Shown here: positions 60,001-63,019 of the stretch, piece by piece | Numbering within the stretch: the first letter of the stretch is position 1 | How the letters are laid out: every line of letters begins with the position of its first letter | Source: Nelumbo lutea | Taxonomy: Eukaryota; Streptophyta; Magnoliopsida; Proteales; Nelumbonaceae | NCBI GenBank assembly: GCA_022828595.1 | Contig: JAKGHH010000002.1 | Location: forward strand, 75,736,383-75,800,382 | Length of the DNA stretch: 64,000 nucleotides | Direction of reading: 5' to 3' | Position numbers and translations under genes: made by a program | Notes under the pieces: model-generated | Database searches by the model: none | What the model saw: only the letters and a program-made list of their open reading frames with translations | What the model was told of the DNA's origin: nothing

Positions 60001-62851
60001 GGCAAGGTCCACCTCCTAGTCTTTCTTGAGATAGCCTAACTGGACAATGATCCGACGTAGGTCTAAGTAGTGCCCTCATCACCAAACCACCCCATACTTC
60101 CTCCCAATTTGAAGAGAATAAAAATCTGTCTAGTTTGCAACAAAGTGGTTTTTCCTGAAAATTAAACCAGGTAAAATCAGCTTGCACCAACGGTAGCTCC
60201 CTTGATTCAAAAGAATCCACAAAGCAGTTGAACTTTCTCATACTTGAGGTGATCCTATGGTTAGGGTTATTTGTTTCCATTATAAACCTGATGACATTAA
60301 AATCCCCTCCCAAGCACCATGGACCCTCCCACAGTCCCCTTATAGCTACTAATTCCTCCCAAAACTCCTCCCTTTCTCTGTACGAATTTGGCCCATAAAC
60401 ATTTGTTAAAGCCCATTCCAATCCATCAATTCTTCTTCTGAATTTCACTGTAACTGTATAGTTACCAATTAATTCTTCTGTACATTCCAAATCCTCATTT
60501 TACCAGATCGTCAGAATACCCCCTATGGCCCCCCAAGACTGCGCAAAAGCCCAACTTAGTCCTCTAGCCGACCAAATACTTCTCACCCATCTCCTATCCA
60601 CCTCTGACAGTTTTGATTCCTAAATCAACACTATATCTGGCTTTTCTTTTCTGAGCATTTCCCTTATCACTCTTCTCTTCTTGGAACTCCCAAATCCCCT
60701 TACATTCCAACTAATAATCTTCATTGAGAACCTAACTTATGAGCAACCATAGAGACCACCTTTTGCTAACCTGACTACCTTCCTTTTCTCCCATAACACC
60801 CCTTGTCATAGTCTACTTCACACCTCAATCTCTCAACTTCACTCAATTTCTTCTTCCTCCTTTTAGGTGTCCCTCCTTCAAGCTTTTTCTTTGATTTATC
60901 TTGTTCTTCCTCTCTTTTCTGTTTTTTTTTTTTTTTGACTTTTCTTCCCATTTCTTCTCTTTGTTGTTTTCTTGCCCATTTTTACCCTTTCTACCTCCCT
61001 TCCCCTTACCTGGGAACTAGGAACAGGAATGTCACCCTCTTGTTCCTATTCAAAATTCTCCCCTATCTCCTCCTCTACCAAGAATCTAAAGGTCTGCAAG
61101 ATTAATCCCCAAATCCTTTCCCATTCATCCACAGTGTCATTCAGAGCCTCTACATCCTCTAACAACTCTGTTACCTTAAGTGAATCACTAGGACAGTCAA
61201 CTTTTGGAAGAGAGTCGCTAGGGTAGACAACTTTTGGATGAGTGTCAGCTTCACCTACGGGCTGAGATAAAACAACAACTGGGGAAGGGGGCAGATTAGT
61301 ATCAAAAACTTGAGGAATACAAGAATCAAGACAAAAACTATAAACATCAAAACCTGATATGTCACCAGTTCTGCCTATGTTCTGAGGGAGTTTGCTGGGA
61401 GAAGTCTCCTCAGGATCAACTTGTGTTGCACTAACAGGGGAGCAGGGATTGCCTATTTCTATGTCATTTGACTTGGGAGAGAACATACTCGAACTGTTGA
61501 CACCTTGACCTTGATCTAGGTGCTGAACAGGTTCTTCTCTGAATTTGGCGAAGACATTCACCTCCCTCGAGGTACCACCCCCCATTCCCAAGCTCTTCGA
61601 CAGCTCCAAAGAGTTTGCAGGCTCAGGGATAAAATCTTCTCCAAACAGAAGTGTTTTTCCGAGGTCAACACCAGCTATAGAATACTATACTCTATGAAAA
61701 TCTCTCTTTTCCTCCCTAAACTTTTCTATCAATTGCCTCAAGAAAAAGGAAGATAACTTCCATGGTTGATCTTCCTAGCATAAAACCAAATTAGTTAGGA
61801 GACTTGAGATAGCCCTGTTTGCAACACCTAACCCTAAACACTTCATCCTATCAAAAAGAGATTTTTTTCACTATAAATTCCCAATCCCTTGGGTCCTGTA
61901 ATTACAGTAAATTTCTACCTATCCCGCATTGTCTTCACTTTCTTTTTTTTTAGTAGGCAATGTAGCTTTATTGCATTTGGGATCAACTGCACTATGCAAA
62001 CCCCTCAAACCAGTATCATGTCAATACAGAAGCAAAGGTGGATTCTATCCACAACAGGGGATCCTGGCATCACAGTTGCTCAAACAGAGTTCCCACTATG
62101 GGAGAAGGTGCCTTAATGATTGGTTTGCAGTGGCAATAGCATTATGATCAGATTGAGTCATTTAAATAAAAGATCAAATTATGTCTCTAAAGCTAAGTTA
62201 GCTCCATAACAAACTGTTTTACTAGACACTTCTATGTCCGACTCTTCATAATACATGGCTCATGACTGGCTTCCGCTTAGAGGACCTACAGGTTCAAAAT
62301 ATACATAACGGATGAAGAAAACCATCCTATAATCCAATGACTACACCTACTTCACTGACCACCAAATTTCTATGCGCCATTTCCCCAACAGAACCAACAT
62401 GACCCCAATTCAAAACTATGTTGATTGAACATTATTCAGAACTCAAGGAACATAAAGTGTTATGGAATTAGAAATCAAACCAGGAAATCAAATTAAGAAC
62501 AAATTACCAGCATTCAAAAACAGTAGTAAATGAGATTAGCTCCATGCACTGACCTTTAGTCGAACCAGTGATCAAGACATTGTAAGGAGGGACCATGGGT
62601 TCTCTCTTCACCGAAGACTCCGCTCTAATTCCTGGAACTTTCAGGAATTTGCGGCGAGAAGTTACCGTCGAGAAAAGACACAGGTCGGAGCGGCGATATG
62701 AAGCGAGTTGTCCGGTGAAGGGAGAGATGAGAAGGGCTTGATTATTAGCGGGAAGAGGGGAGATGGAGATGGCGGGAAGCTGAAGGGAAGCCATTGGTAG
62801 AAGTAGAACCATGGAGGAGAATCCACCAACGGATAAAATGCTGGAGGCCAT
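9030..62851 (-). CDS. NOL: NOL-type chlorophyll b reductase, spliced, 11 exons visible, 3' end beyond window
   Basis: Chloroplast short-chain dehydrogenase/reductase that reduces chlorophyll b to 7-hydroxymethyl chlorophyll a, the first step of chlorophyll b and LHCII breakdown (family knowledge). Exons: 62851-62554, 48517-48449, 42527-42466, 42367-42281, 31925-31858, 31782-31734, 31658-31573, 24067-24010, 23468-23418, 9204-9154, 9071-9030. All introns are GT-AG and all phases close, giving 307 codons without a stop. Residues 1 to about 75 look like a transit peptide. The cofactor motif TGSTKGIG is at 95-102, the NNAG motif at 174-177 and the catalytic YGATK at 244-248. Ser233 is the nearest candidate for the SDR serine. 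NYC1, the paralogue, would have a long N-terminal region with membrane spans before this domain, which is absent here, so NOL fits better. The last ~45 residues of the family were not found. No frame damage is seen, so the gene may be active despite very large introns. Confidence 0.93.
9154..9204 (-). CDS. NOL: NOL exon 10
   Basis: 51 bp (17 codons) after acceptor TTGCAG. It encodes [17 protein letters not shown], with the SDR PG motif. The donor CAG|GTCGAC is unusual after GT. Exon 9 is 14.2 kb away; exon 11 follows after an 82-bp intron. Confidence 0.92.
9350..9868. repeat. diverged tandem duplication in intron 9
   Basis: Two copies of about 225 and 285 bp (about 9350-9574 and 9577-9868). 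Each begins ACAAACAAATTAAGG and shares ATTTGACCATT, TAGTGATTAACACAC, ACCAATATGATAG and CATATATATGAGCT in the same order. The second copy carries extra bases after its start and after GATTGTTGCCTTGGGAG. It starts about 145 bp upstream of exon 10 in gene direction. Confidence 0.7.
9869..10309. other. intron 9 sequence, nothing recognised
   Basis: AT-rich, purine-rich near 10120-10200. No coding frame or element recognised. Confidence 0.4.
10310..10695 (+). mobile_element. copia-G: Pol C-terminus and 3' LTR remnant
   Basis: Reads [20 protein letters not shown] to the end of an RNase H domain near 10430. The copia polypurine tract TTGAGGGGGAGTA (10427-10439) and an LTR-like stretch to about 10695 follow. 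That stretch is T-rich, then ends CTATTTAAGAGCAGATCA. The right LTR boundary is uncertain. Confidence 0.6.
10696..12300 (+). pseudogene. degenerate copia integrase and RT N-terminus
   Basis: Scattered frames match copia Pol in order. A pre-integrase-like stretch lies at 10696-10800 and integrase core remnants at 10800-11260. An integrase C-terminal patch near 11330-11530 reads [17 protein letters not shown]. An acidic spacer lies near 11690-11790. The RT N-terminus at 11978-12300 reads [20 protein letters not shown]. It has many stops and frameshifts, so it is an old copy. Confidence 0.7.
12301..12941. other. non-coding stretch with three hairpin-like repeats
   Basis: No coding frame. Three imperfect inverted repeats of about 22 bp occur near 12590, 12700 and 12812. 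Each has the form AGTCCTA...TAGGACT, and two are followed by CTTCC. The stretch ends in a purine-rich tract (GGGCTCAAGGGAGCA) just before an LTR-like boundary, so it may be the inside of a non-coding LTR element. Confidence 0.45.
12942..14242 (+). repeat. large LTR (~1.3 kb) of an unidentified element
   Basis: Begins TGTTGAAGG after a purine-rich tract and ends CACACCAACA where copia-F coding sequence resumes. The ends TGTTG/CAACA are inverted, as in LTRs. Inside are a T-tract (12953-12964), a promoter-like CCCTATGTAAGCTCC region near 13130 and a 225-bp tandem duplication. No second copy is in the window; it could be a 3' LTR whose partner was lost. Confidence 0.5.
13323..13772. repeat. 225-bp tandem duplication
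   Basis: Two head-to-tail copies (13323-13547 and 13548-13772). Each contains CTACATATGTC, TATGTATCCTTCTTCCTCTC, a purine-rich GCAAGGAAATGGAG and repeated AAACCATCTAC / GATTATGGT words. They differ at only a few positions (for example CTTCT against ATTTT near the start). Related words continue to about 13880. Confidence 0.88.
14387..19261 (-). mobile_element. copia-C1, nearly full length, TSD CATAG
   Basis: 3' LTR 14387-14684 (298 bp) and 5' LTR 18975-19261 (287 bp), both in reverse TGTTAGT.../AGTTAGT... to CCTAATA. The 5-bp target duplication CATAG flanks it at 14382-14386 and 19262-19266, so it inserted inside copia-F. The copia polypurine tract adjoins the left LTR (CTCCCCCTCAAG reversed). 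A degenerate primer site lies at 18963-18974. RT is partly deleted, so it is non-autonomous. Sister copies are at 37158-39190 and 50036-53267. Confidence 0.9.
14785..18399 (-). pseudogene. copia-C1 polyprotein remnant
   Basis: Gag start near 18399 ([19 protein letters not shown]), frameshifted. A Gly-rich Gag C-terminus lies at 17500-17844 with knuckle [14 protein letters not shown]. Protease [13 protein letters not shown] lies near 17270-17310. Pre-integrase [14 protein letters not shown] and the integrase core ([28 protein letters not shown]) lie at 16342-16880. After LHPIS near 15790 the frame jumps to [14 protein letters not shown], so the first part of RT is missing. YVDDIVITG lies near 15640 and RNase H at 14785-15249 with VDWVGS and YCDNQAA. 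Several stops and shifts; not functional. Confidence 0.88.
23256..23417. other. intron 9, 5' part next to exon 9
   Basis: Unique AT-rich sequence between the copia-F LTR and NOL exon 9. Nothing else recognised. Confidence 0.5.
23418..23468 (-). CDS. NOL: NOL exon 9
   Basis: 51 bp (17 codons) between acceptor TCACAG and donor GTATGT. It encodes [17 protein letters not shown], the strand leading to the substrate-loop PG motif. Intron 8 is 541 bp and holds nothing I recognise. Confidence 0.92.
24010..24067 (-). CDS. NOL: NOL exon 8 (catalytic YxxxK)
   Basis: 58 bp after acceptor CTGTAG. It completes Arg240 and encodes [19 protein letters not shown], with the catalytic Tyr244 and Lys248. Donor GTACGT. 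It lies 7.5 kb from exon 7, with a whole copia element in between. Confidence 0.94.
24424..24615 (+). mobile_element. tiny 5'-truncated LINE with 16-17 bp TSD
   Basis: Reads [19 protein letters not shown], the end of a LINE RNase H domain, then a stop, a short 3' UTR (TTAATGAAAG) and a poly(A) of about 14. Flanking repeats AAGAACAAGGCCCACAT (24407-24423) and AGAACAAGGCCCGCAT (24617-24632) are a target duplication with one mismatch. Only about 190 bp were inserted, into NOL intron 7. Confidence 0.88.
24633..25529. other. unassigned repetitive sequence with direct repeats and poly(A)
   Basis: More GC-rich than its surroundings. ATGAAACCTGTAAGGCTCGA occurs twice (about 24641 and 24734). A second pair occurs near 25135 and 25180 (AATGGCNNAGGAAT...CCCAAAA...CTGCA). 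It ends in a long A-rich run (25428-25465), suggesting a retroposed sequence. An open frame of 155 codons crosses it but has no recognisable domain and biased composition, so I do not call a gene. Confidence 0.4.
25972..28388 (-). pseudogene. copia-A2 integrase-RT-RNase H, broken
   Basis: Continues from 28388. The integrase core has SDNANEYF, then an in-frame stop where [13 protein letters not shown] is expected, here ending [15 protein letters not shown] long frame at 26982-28178 covers integrase C-terminus ([16 protein letters not shown]) and RT N-terminus ([38 protein letters not shown]). Then come a stop, [14 protein letters not shown] near 26765-26800, and a deletion of about 30 codons before RKYVLDLL. 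RNase H at 25972-26684 has ADWAGS and [14 protein letters not shown], with a 1-base shift near 26232. At least three lesions. Confidence 0.9.
28389..30176 (-). CDS. copia-A2 Gag-protease-integrase N-terminus, open for 595 codons
   Basis: I chose the ATG at 30176 ([14 protein letters not shown]); the frame also extends upstream. Gag domain at residues about 25-225 ([28 protein letters not shown]). Zinc knuckle [14 protein letters not shown] near residue 260. Protease [13 protein letters not shown] near 370. Pre-integrase [10 protein letters not shown] near 500. The integrase start [16 protein letters not shown] contains the first catalytic Asp. A stop after [16 protein letters not shown] ends it; in the family integrase would continue. 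Makes capsid and protease in intact relatives. Gag and protease could still be made here. Confidence 0.92.
   Translation of the reverse strand: MEFKNQAEGSFGNNSYGGGSETGFQITTVRFDGSNYLEWAQSAMMAIGGRGKVGYLLGDVTEPSKGDPMYTKWVQENYLVMTWLCNSMQPHICQNYLWAKTTKEIWDVMKETYSQPLNVARAYELKCEVNTLKQGEKPVSIYFSTLKSLWHEIDHLETLEWESSKDAQTHRKHIETNRVFEFLAGLNSEYDIVRQQILTRDSVTLSQAYSLVHSEETRRKVMMQPQPLTPALVAAKPKTGGDSERDRKKEDKRDVVCEHCKKPKHTKETCWKLHPHLVPTKLRNKKGNVHVTVTTDSASSSGTRGTPLETLAAVWAALIQLEKEVGSLAQSPQSSSASATSAFAHSGTRASAYHASAPGTTEPCWVIDSGASDHMTSLLSLFTIYHLSSGRDKVSIVDGSLVPTSGKGDIKLSDTISLSSVLHVPKLDTNLLSISSITKHMNCSVTFFPDRCVFQDLETKKVTGTGCETNEIYLLGESSRREESVDKKLLVSQVVSPVMLWHNRLGHLSFRFLKSLFPTLFESVESSQLKCESCEFAKHCRNSYSLSNKRSNSSFDIVHTDVWGPYHIPSMGGYRYFLLFVDDHTRFSWVYLMHS
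31345..31572. other. intron 7 segment next to exon 7
   Basis: Unique sequence between the copia-A2 target duplication and NOL exon 7; nothing else recognised. Confidence 0.45.
31573..31658 (-). CDS. NOL: NOL exon 7
   Basis: 86 bp after acceptor TTGTAG. It encodes [20 protein letters not shown] and then GSDGRPTP plus two bases of an Arg codon. Donor GTACTG. It carries Ser233, the likely active-site serine region. Confidence 0.93.
31734..31782 (-). CDS. NOL: NOL exon 6
   Basis: 49 bp between acceptor TGGCAG and donor GTGAAA. It completes an Ile codon and encodes [16 protein letters not shown]. The Asn of TNTLG is the conserved SDR Asn of helix alpha-4. Neighbouring introns are 75 bp each. Confidence 0.92.
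31858..31925 (-). CDS. NOL: NOL exon 5
   Basis: 68 bp after acceptor ATGCAG. It encodes [20 protein letters not shown] followed by DL and two bases of the next codon. It contains the SDR structural motif NNAG. Donor GTAAGA; the next intron is 75 bp. Confidence 0.93.
32236..32381 (+). mobile_element. tRNA-derived SINE with perfect 15-bp TSD
   Basis: 146 bp. It has a pol III A-box-like TGGCTCATTTGGTAG near 32247 and a B-box-like GGGATCAAATCCC near 32292, spaced as in a tRNA gene. A G-rich body and an A-rich tail (GAAGAAAAAGAAAA) follow. The flanking direct repeat CAAATCTAGAAAGAA is identical at 32221-32235 and 32382-32396. It inserted into NOL intron 4. No tRNA cloverleaf is preserved. Confidence 0.9.
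32462..33475 (+). pseudogene. copia-H remnant, internally deleted
   Basis: Old forward copia. A protease patch [19 protein letters not shown] at 32650-32720 has Pro in place of Ser of the DSG motif. It then jumps near 32800 from the protease region straight into the RT end ([12 protein letters not shown]) and on to [20 protein letters not shown]. RNase H is to about 33420, with stops. The sequence resumes after the chimeric gypsy at 37105 (CCCAGTCTTCCATGC...) to about 37157. A block of about 120 bp of RNase H is tandemly repeated (33315 and 33436 onward). Confidence 0.8.
33988..34055. repeat. 34-bp tandem repeat at U5 / primer-site junction
   Basis: The last 34 bases of the 5' LTR region (GTGACGAG(T/A)TCCTATTTC...CCCATAACAAC) occur twice in a row before the primer site. 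The second copy starts TTTGACGAGATCC. The 3' LTR has one copy. The LTR is taken to end at 34021, but 34055 is possible. Confidence 0.8.
34079..36040 (+). CDS. Gag-THOC5-cellulose synthase fusion ORF, 653 codons
   Basis: ATG at 34079, nine bases after the primer site. Residues 1 to about 119 are gypsy Gag N-terminus (coiled region; [20 protein letters not shown]). Residues about 120-287 match plant THO complex subunit 5, an mRNA-export factor ([23 protein letters not shown]-type [33 protein letters not shown]). From about 288 it is cellulose synthase catalytic subunit ([18 protein letters not shown]). It has the TED motif near 513, QVLRW near 553 and two membrane spans near 590-645. The first Asp and DxD motifs are absent, so glycosyl transfer is impossible. 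It ends in TAG where the family has Glu (GVSIED). No introns remain in either host part, so the source was mRNA. Confidence 0.93.
   Translation: MGDLEQLSSKVHELEHRLVETCVEVREVKDDVRELRRLLESYFSNKERDPEGAVTTNSRRPDLTESSGEQQVVAPVATVIPKYSRLEFPSYNGNGDPLGWLYRCEQFFRNQLTDDRDKVNRSILLEEDRVKAETERAKAPVDFTTLQLHNLMYEKIHFGKAIKVRKDFKSKYLDIELVPEEGFFNSAPQDIKGSVLSKDSAHDLMLRRLNFELFRRKELCKLHEKLEQHKKSLMETIAHRKKFLSSLPKSLKKASLLVQHQLGVLHTKKLRQHNLAELLPPPLYVIYSKAVREAMCFLMDPQLGKKPSYVQFPQRFEGIDRHDRYANRNIVFLDINKKGLDGIQGPVYVGTGCVLNRQALHGYDPPVFEKRPKMTCDCWPSWCCCCYGGSRKKLKSKKGERSLFGGFDSKKTKVMAKDYSKKGSAPIFDLEEIEEGLEGYDELEKSFLMSQKNFEKRFGQSPAFIASTLMEEGGLPEGTNNTTLIKEAIHVISCGYEEKTEWGKELGWIYGLVTEDILTGFKMHCKGWKSVYCVPKLAAFKGSAPINLSDRLHQVLRWALGSVEIFLSRHCPLWYGYGGKLKWLERLAYTNTIVYPLTSIPLLAYCIIPAVCPLTGKFIIPTLNNLASIWFIALFLSIIATGVLELQWSGVSI
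36041..36323 (+). pseudogene. out-of-frame tail of captured CesA
   Basis: Continues the CesA sequence past the stop: DWWCNKQF, stop, [20 protein letters not shown], then [20 protein letters not shown]. After a stop and small shift it reads [20 protein letters not shown] and PLFG. The last three or so membrane spans of CesA are not included. The sequence changes to gypsy Pol after GPLFG. Confidence 0.88.
36324..36547 (+). pseudogene. gypsy Pol C-terminal remnant
   Basis: The end of the polyprotein, frame-disturbed at first ([14 protein letters not shown]). It then reads [20 protein letters not shown] and [17 protein letters not shown] before TAG, next to the polypurine tract. This is the chromodomain-like tail region of the family and matches the same segment in gypsy-2 at 6109-6180. 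Confidence 0.85.
37158..39190 (-). mobile_element. copia-C2, 3' half
   Basis: 3' LTR about 37158-37382 (reverse TGTTAGTGTCGACT...), then polypurine tract and Pol. The long frame 37390-38148 covers RT end and RNase H ([42 protein letters not shown]). RT core at 38292-38729 has [20 protein letters not shown] and [18 protein letters not shown]. The active site reads YVNDIVIT, with Asn for the first Asp, so it is dead. The RT N-terminal region ([19 protein letters not shown]) reaches 39051 and a Pro-rich spacer about 39180. It is truncated there next to a gypsy stub. Confidence 0.87.
39191..39624 (-). mobile_element. gypsy stub: 5' LTR, primer site and Gag start
   Basis: LTR 39293-39624 (332 bp; in reverse TGTGATAG to CCATCA). 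The primer site TGGTATCAGAGC lies at 39279-39290 (reverse), with ATG at about 39266 opening MPTTSNQL, then a stop and [17 protein letters not shown]. This is the coiled Gag start of a gypsy related to gypsy-1. The rest is missing. Confidence 0.72.
39640..41125 (-). pseudogene. LINE, 5'-truncated: RT C-terminus, zf-RVT, RNase H start
   Basis: Minus-strand L1-type LINE. It starts at [16 protein letters not shown] and [10 protein letters not shown] (40937-41122). It continues with [20 protein letters not shown] (40680-40739) and the zf-RVT region [19 protein letters not shown] (39990-40207). It ends with an RNase H start [16 protein letters not shown] near 39750-39800. Multiple frames and stops. 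Truncation at 41125 is typical of incomplete reverse transcription. Confidence 0.83.
41126..41330. other. intron 4 segment, unassigned
   Basis: Includes the 8-bp left target duplication of the neighbouring MITE (41323-41330). A 79-codon reverse frame here has no recognisable domain. Confidence 0.35.
41331..41829. mobile_element. hAT-type MITE 1, TSD GGGGTTAG/GAGGTTAG
   Basis: 499 bp without coding capacity. Terminal inverted repeats TAAGGGTGAAAATGGATTGG and TACGGATGAAAACGGATTGG (right end reversed) differ at three positions. Subterminal arrays of GGATCGGATC/GATCCGATCC words occur on both sides of an AT-rich centre. Flanked by an 8-bp duplication with one mismatch (41323-41330 and 41830-41837), the length made by hAT transposases. 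Lies in NOL intron 4. Confidence 0.9.
41838..42280. other. intron 4 segment next to exon 4
   Basis: Non-coding. Contains an alternating CA/GTATATAT stretch near 41935-41970 and a T-run at 42168-42186. No element recognised. Confidence 0.45.
42281..42367 (-). CDS. NOL: NOL exon 4
   Basis: 87 bp (29 codons) between acceptor TTGCAG and donor GTATGT. It encodes [12 protein letters not shown] and continues to KLKYIDIW, the strand with the adenine-binding Asp-Val of SDR enzymes. Frame closes on both sides. Confidence 0.92.
42466..42527 (-). CDS. NOL: NOL exon 3
   Basis: 62 bp after acceptor CTGCAG. It encodes the rest of a split Thr codon, then [20 protein letters not shown]. Phase 0 at its end. 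The donor is TGG|GTACCC, which has GT but a poor match to the usual GTAAGT. The downstream intron is only 98 bp. Confidence 0.92.
42528..43224. other. intron 2 segment next to exon 3
   Basis: AT-rich sequence, then a more GC-rich stretch after 43030. No gene or element recognised except that the end leads into an LTR primer-site remnant. Confidence 0.4.
43225..43540 (-). repeat. LTR-retrotransposon 5' end remnant
   Basis: A primer-site-like CTCTGATACTA (reverse of TAGTATCAGAG) near 43228-43240 is followed by an LTR-like stretch: TAGTTCTAGGG, purine-rich GAAGAAGAACAGAAAG, TTATTTATACTTTG. It is cut off by the LINE beginning near 43545. Family unknown. Confidence 0.45.
44799..45323. mobile_element. 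hAT-type MITE 2 inside the LINE, TSD CCAATAAG/CCAGTAAG
   Basis: 525 bp, non-coding. Perfect 9-bp terminal repeats TAGGGGTGG / CCACCCCTA. Long subterminal runs of GAGCTTGGCTCG / CAAGCTCGAG words on both sides of a very AT-rich core (45000-45160). The 8-bp flanks at 44791-44798 and 45324-45331 differ at one base. Removing it restores the LINE reading from FRPIS to KLLAKVLSE, which confirms the insertion. Confidence 0.93.
46018..46505 (+). mobile_element. internally deleted mini-LINE inside the LINE
   Basis: Interrupts RT-thumb sequence: TYLGLLI before, [15 protein letters not shown] after. It starts with a basic stretch ([19 protein letters not shown]), then the start of a LINE endonuclease ([20 protein letters not shown], at 46128). 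Soon after 46270 it becomes 3'-UTR-like sequence ending AATAAAATG and a poly(A) at 46491-46505. The whole pol body is missing. No clear target duplication was found. Boundaries are approximate by about 20 bp on the left. Confidence 0.7.
48016..48448. other. intron 2 segment next to exon 2
   Basis: Begins with a TA-repeat (48020-48038), which follows the LINE tail. Otherwise unassigned unique DNA up to the donor of NOL exon 2. Confidence 0.4.
48449..48517 (-). CDS. NOL: NOL exon 2
   Basis: 69 bp after acceptor TGCAG. It encodes [20 protein letters not shown] and then SRS, completing the glycine-rich NAD(P)-binding loop and the second beta strand, with the SRS motif that usually contributes to NADPH preference. 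Donor GTAAGG, phase 1. It is separated from exon 1 by about 14.0 kb of retroelements. Confidence 0.93.
48660..49340 (-). pseudogene. LINE RNase H end (probable 3' part of the intron-1 LINE)
   Basis: Reverse frame reads [17 protein letters not shown], then [20 protein letters not shown] and [15 protein letters not shown]. It ends [13 protein letters not shown] near 48790-48830, the usual LINE RNase H end. Same strand and right order to be the 3' continuation of the LINE at 53272-61670, with copia blocks in between. Stops present. Confidence 0.72.
49386..50035 (-). mobile_element. copia-E 3' end: LTR and RNase H
   Basis: An LTR-like stretch of about 190 bp (about 49386-49579) next to a copia polypurine tract (CACTCCCCCTCAAG reversed). 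RNase H follows at 49608-49904: [38 protein letters not shown] and [12 protein letters not shown]. It breaks up near 49950-50035 and then changes abruptly to copia-C3 integrase sequence. Confidence 0.75.
50036..53267 (-). mobile_element. copia-C3, 5' half (LTR to integrase)
   Basis: 5' LTR 52964-53267 (304 bp; in reverse TGTTAGTGTTGAATATG to CCTAATA), primer site at 52952-52963. Gag at 51900-52391. Gly-rich Gag C-terminus and knuckle at 51419-51800. Protease near 51235-51270 (degenerate). Pre-integrase near 50860-51090. A good integrase frame at 50116-50736: [59 protein letters not shown] and RNase H are absent; instead it joins copia-E. Highly similar to copia-C1. Confidence 0.88.
51900..52391 (-). 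CDS. copia-C3 Gag fragment ORF
   Basis: ATG at 52391 opens [19 protein letters not shown], then [40 protein letters not shown] and [20 protein letters not shown]. This is the copia-type Gag (UBN2-like) N-terminal domain, about 163 codons. A stop at 51900 (after QQQQR) separates it from the rest of Gag in another frame. It is better preserved than the same region of copia-C1. Confidence 0.85.
   Translation of the reverse strand: MGDSNDSKTNVMVPTDYLNVQMTSIKLNGESYVPWAKSVEVFLKAKKKVKHMREEKPSTDSHEYDDWKQDAQIITWLWNSMEHKISVNFMFLGTAKEVWDHAKKLYLGQDNTTRVYQLYQEYFNLQQGNQSLEEYYASMRNIHNELNVYHPLTSDVKIQQQQR
53272..54025 (-). pseudogene. intron-1 LINE, zf-RVT part
   Basis: Reads [20 protein letters not shown], a linker with [19 protein letters not shown], then zf-[23 protein letters not shown] and [20 protein letters not shown]. 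It joins upstream, after copia-D, to the RT at 58034. The fit is shown by [16 protein letters not shown] before the insertion and [16 protein letters not shown] after it. The left edge is cut by the copia-C3 LTR. Confidence 0.85.
54823..56089 (-). pseudogene. copia-D protease and integrase remnant
   Basis: Protease end and pre-integrase at 55340-56046: [40 protein letters not shown]. Integrase start [20 protein letters not shown] near 55490-55550, then a break. The core [40 protein letters not shown] and [20 protein letters not shown] lies at 54872-55339. The C-terminal patch [20 protein letters not shown] lies near 54850-54900. Frameshifts at about 55340 and 55757. Confidence 0.85.
56090..57229 (-). 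CDS. copia-D Gag, open frame of ~380 codons
   Basis: ATG at 57229 ([14 protein letters not shown]). The Gag domain has [59 protein letters not shown] and [21 protein letters not shown] knuckle [19 protein letters not shown] lies near residue 265. A Ser/Gly-rich tail follows. It ends just before the protease, which lies in another frame at about 56050 ([19 protein letters not shown]). Confidence 0.88.
   Translation of the reverse strand: MEGHGVENKPRSEMRPVGGGAGDLFGTETITTVRLDGANYLEWSQSAKMAIGARGELGYITGEDVKPETSNSRWVQENYMVMTWLCNSMLPHTSKKFLWANATKEIWDGVAEIYSQRENVVRAYQLRNQIISTRQGDRPVAAYFSALKTLWQEIDHLETFAWETTKDATTYQKHLEKYRVFEFFAGLNLEYDIARQHLLSRDSVTLSQAYASVSGEESRRDVMMTNPVSGQSAMVSTMKPKQSGDRGGSEIKKEDKRDLICNYCKKPKHTRDTCWKLHPHLVPTRVKNKKGNAHMAVTGDILAPPTIVALESVAAVAVRAKLERYGQLLNQRDTASSSSAASGQQGTGGTGGVHSTSFAHTGSSHVTANYNCKLCFYFR
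58034..60724 (-). pseudogene. intron-1 LINE ORF2: endonuclease and RT
   Basis: ATG near 60724 opens [20 protein letters not shown], the start of the AP endonuclease, with a stop after KPDIVLI. The endonuclease continues with [45 protein letters not shown] domain 58995-59573: [60 protein letters not shown]. Frame 58028-59038: [40 protein letters not shown] and the active-site block [10 protein letters not shown]. Only a few stops, so it is younger than the LINE at 43545. Continues after copia-D at 54025. Confidence 0.9.
60725..61670 (-). pseudogene. intron-1 LINE ORF1 C-terminal part
   Basis: A frame at 61046-61609 continues upstream to about 61670. It is low in recognised motifs, acidic near its end ([20 protein letters not shown]), and is followed by a Lys-rich tail in another frame ([20 protein letters not shown], about 60870-60960). 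It then reads [17 protein letters not shown] just before ORF2. Position upstream of ORF2 and basic tail fit LINE ORF1. No RRM or knuckle was seen, so the N-terminal part is lost. Confidence 0.6.
61670..61860 (-). pseudogene. fragment of a second, different reverse transcriptase
   Basis: Reads [15 protein letters not shown], then after a 1-base shift [17 protein letters not shown]. The block GFMPGRSTMEAIFLLR...EKYRE(K)KRDLHMVFIDLEKAYD is characteristic of another RT group in plant genomes. Upstream lies [20 protein letters not shown]. It abuts the LINE ORF1 end. About 190 bp. Confidence 0.6.
61861..62553. other. intron 1 segment next to exon 1
   Basis: Unique-looking non-coding DNA with a T-run near 61941-61950. 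No element recognised. Confidence 0.45.
62554..62851 (-). CDS. NOL: NOL exon 1 (transit peptide and start of Rossmann fold)
   Basis: The ATG at 62851-62849 opens [13 protein letters not shown], a Ser-rich, moderately hydrophobic leader with few acidic residues, as in chloroplast transit peptides. After a basic stretch near residues 53-72 the conserved segment [16 protein letters not shown] follows. The exon ends after the first base of codon 100 (Gly) with donor GTCAGT. This phase matches exon 2 exactly and rebuilds TGSTKGIGYA. It is the only exon longer than 90 bp. Confidence 0.92.
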
Positions 62852-63019
62852 TCGATGCTGTCATGCTAGCGAGTGTGATACTATCATACATACTACTACA
62901 GTACTTGCGTCATTACGTGAATACTGAAGAATAGCCTAGTCCTCCCTCTGGGCCTCATAGAAAAGATCTGTACAACGCATCGGACCCAGTTTCCAGTTGG
63001 GTCAATTATGGATCCACCC
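62852..63019 (-). promoter_or_regulatory. NOL 5' UTR / proximal upstream region
   Basis: A non-repetitive stretch directly upstream of the NOL start codon, ending at a possible MITE. It has no open reading frame of note. It holds the ACGT motif listed separately. The transcription start cannot be placed from sequence. Confidence 0.45.
62906..62920. promoter_or_regulatory. ACGT-core motif upstream of NOL start
   Basis: The + strand reads TGCGTCATTACGTGA about 55-70 bp upstream of the NOL ATG. It contains an ACGTG core (62915-62919, ABRE/G-box-like) and, inverted, a TGACG core (62908-62912). Such cores bind bZIP factors. Chlorophyll catabolic genes are commonly ABA- and senescence-induced through ACGT elements (established for relatives such as NYC1); for this gene it is inference. 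The site could also lie in the 5' UTR. No clear TATA box was identified. Confidence 0.35.

Noticed and set aside
9030..62851. NYC1 rather than NOL
   Set aside because: NYC1 has a long N-terminal region with membrane spans before the SDR domain. Here exon 1 goes from a short transit peptide straight to [13 protein letters not shown].
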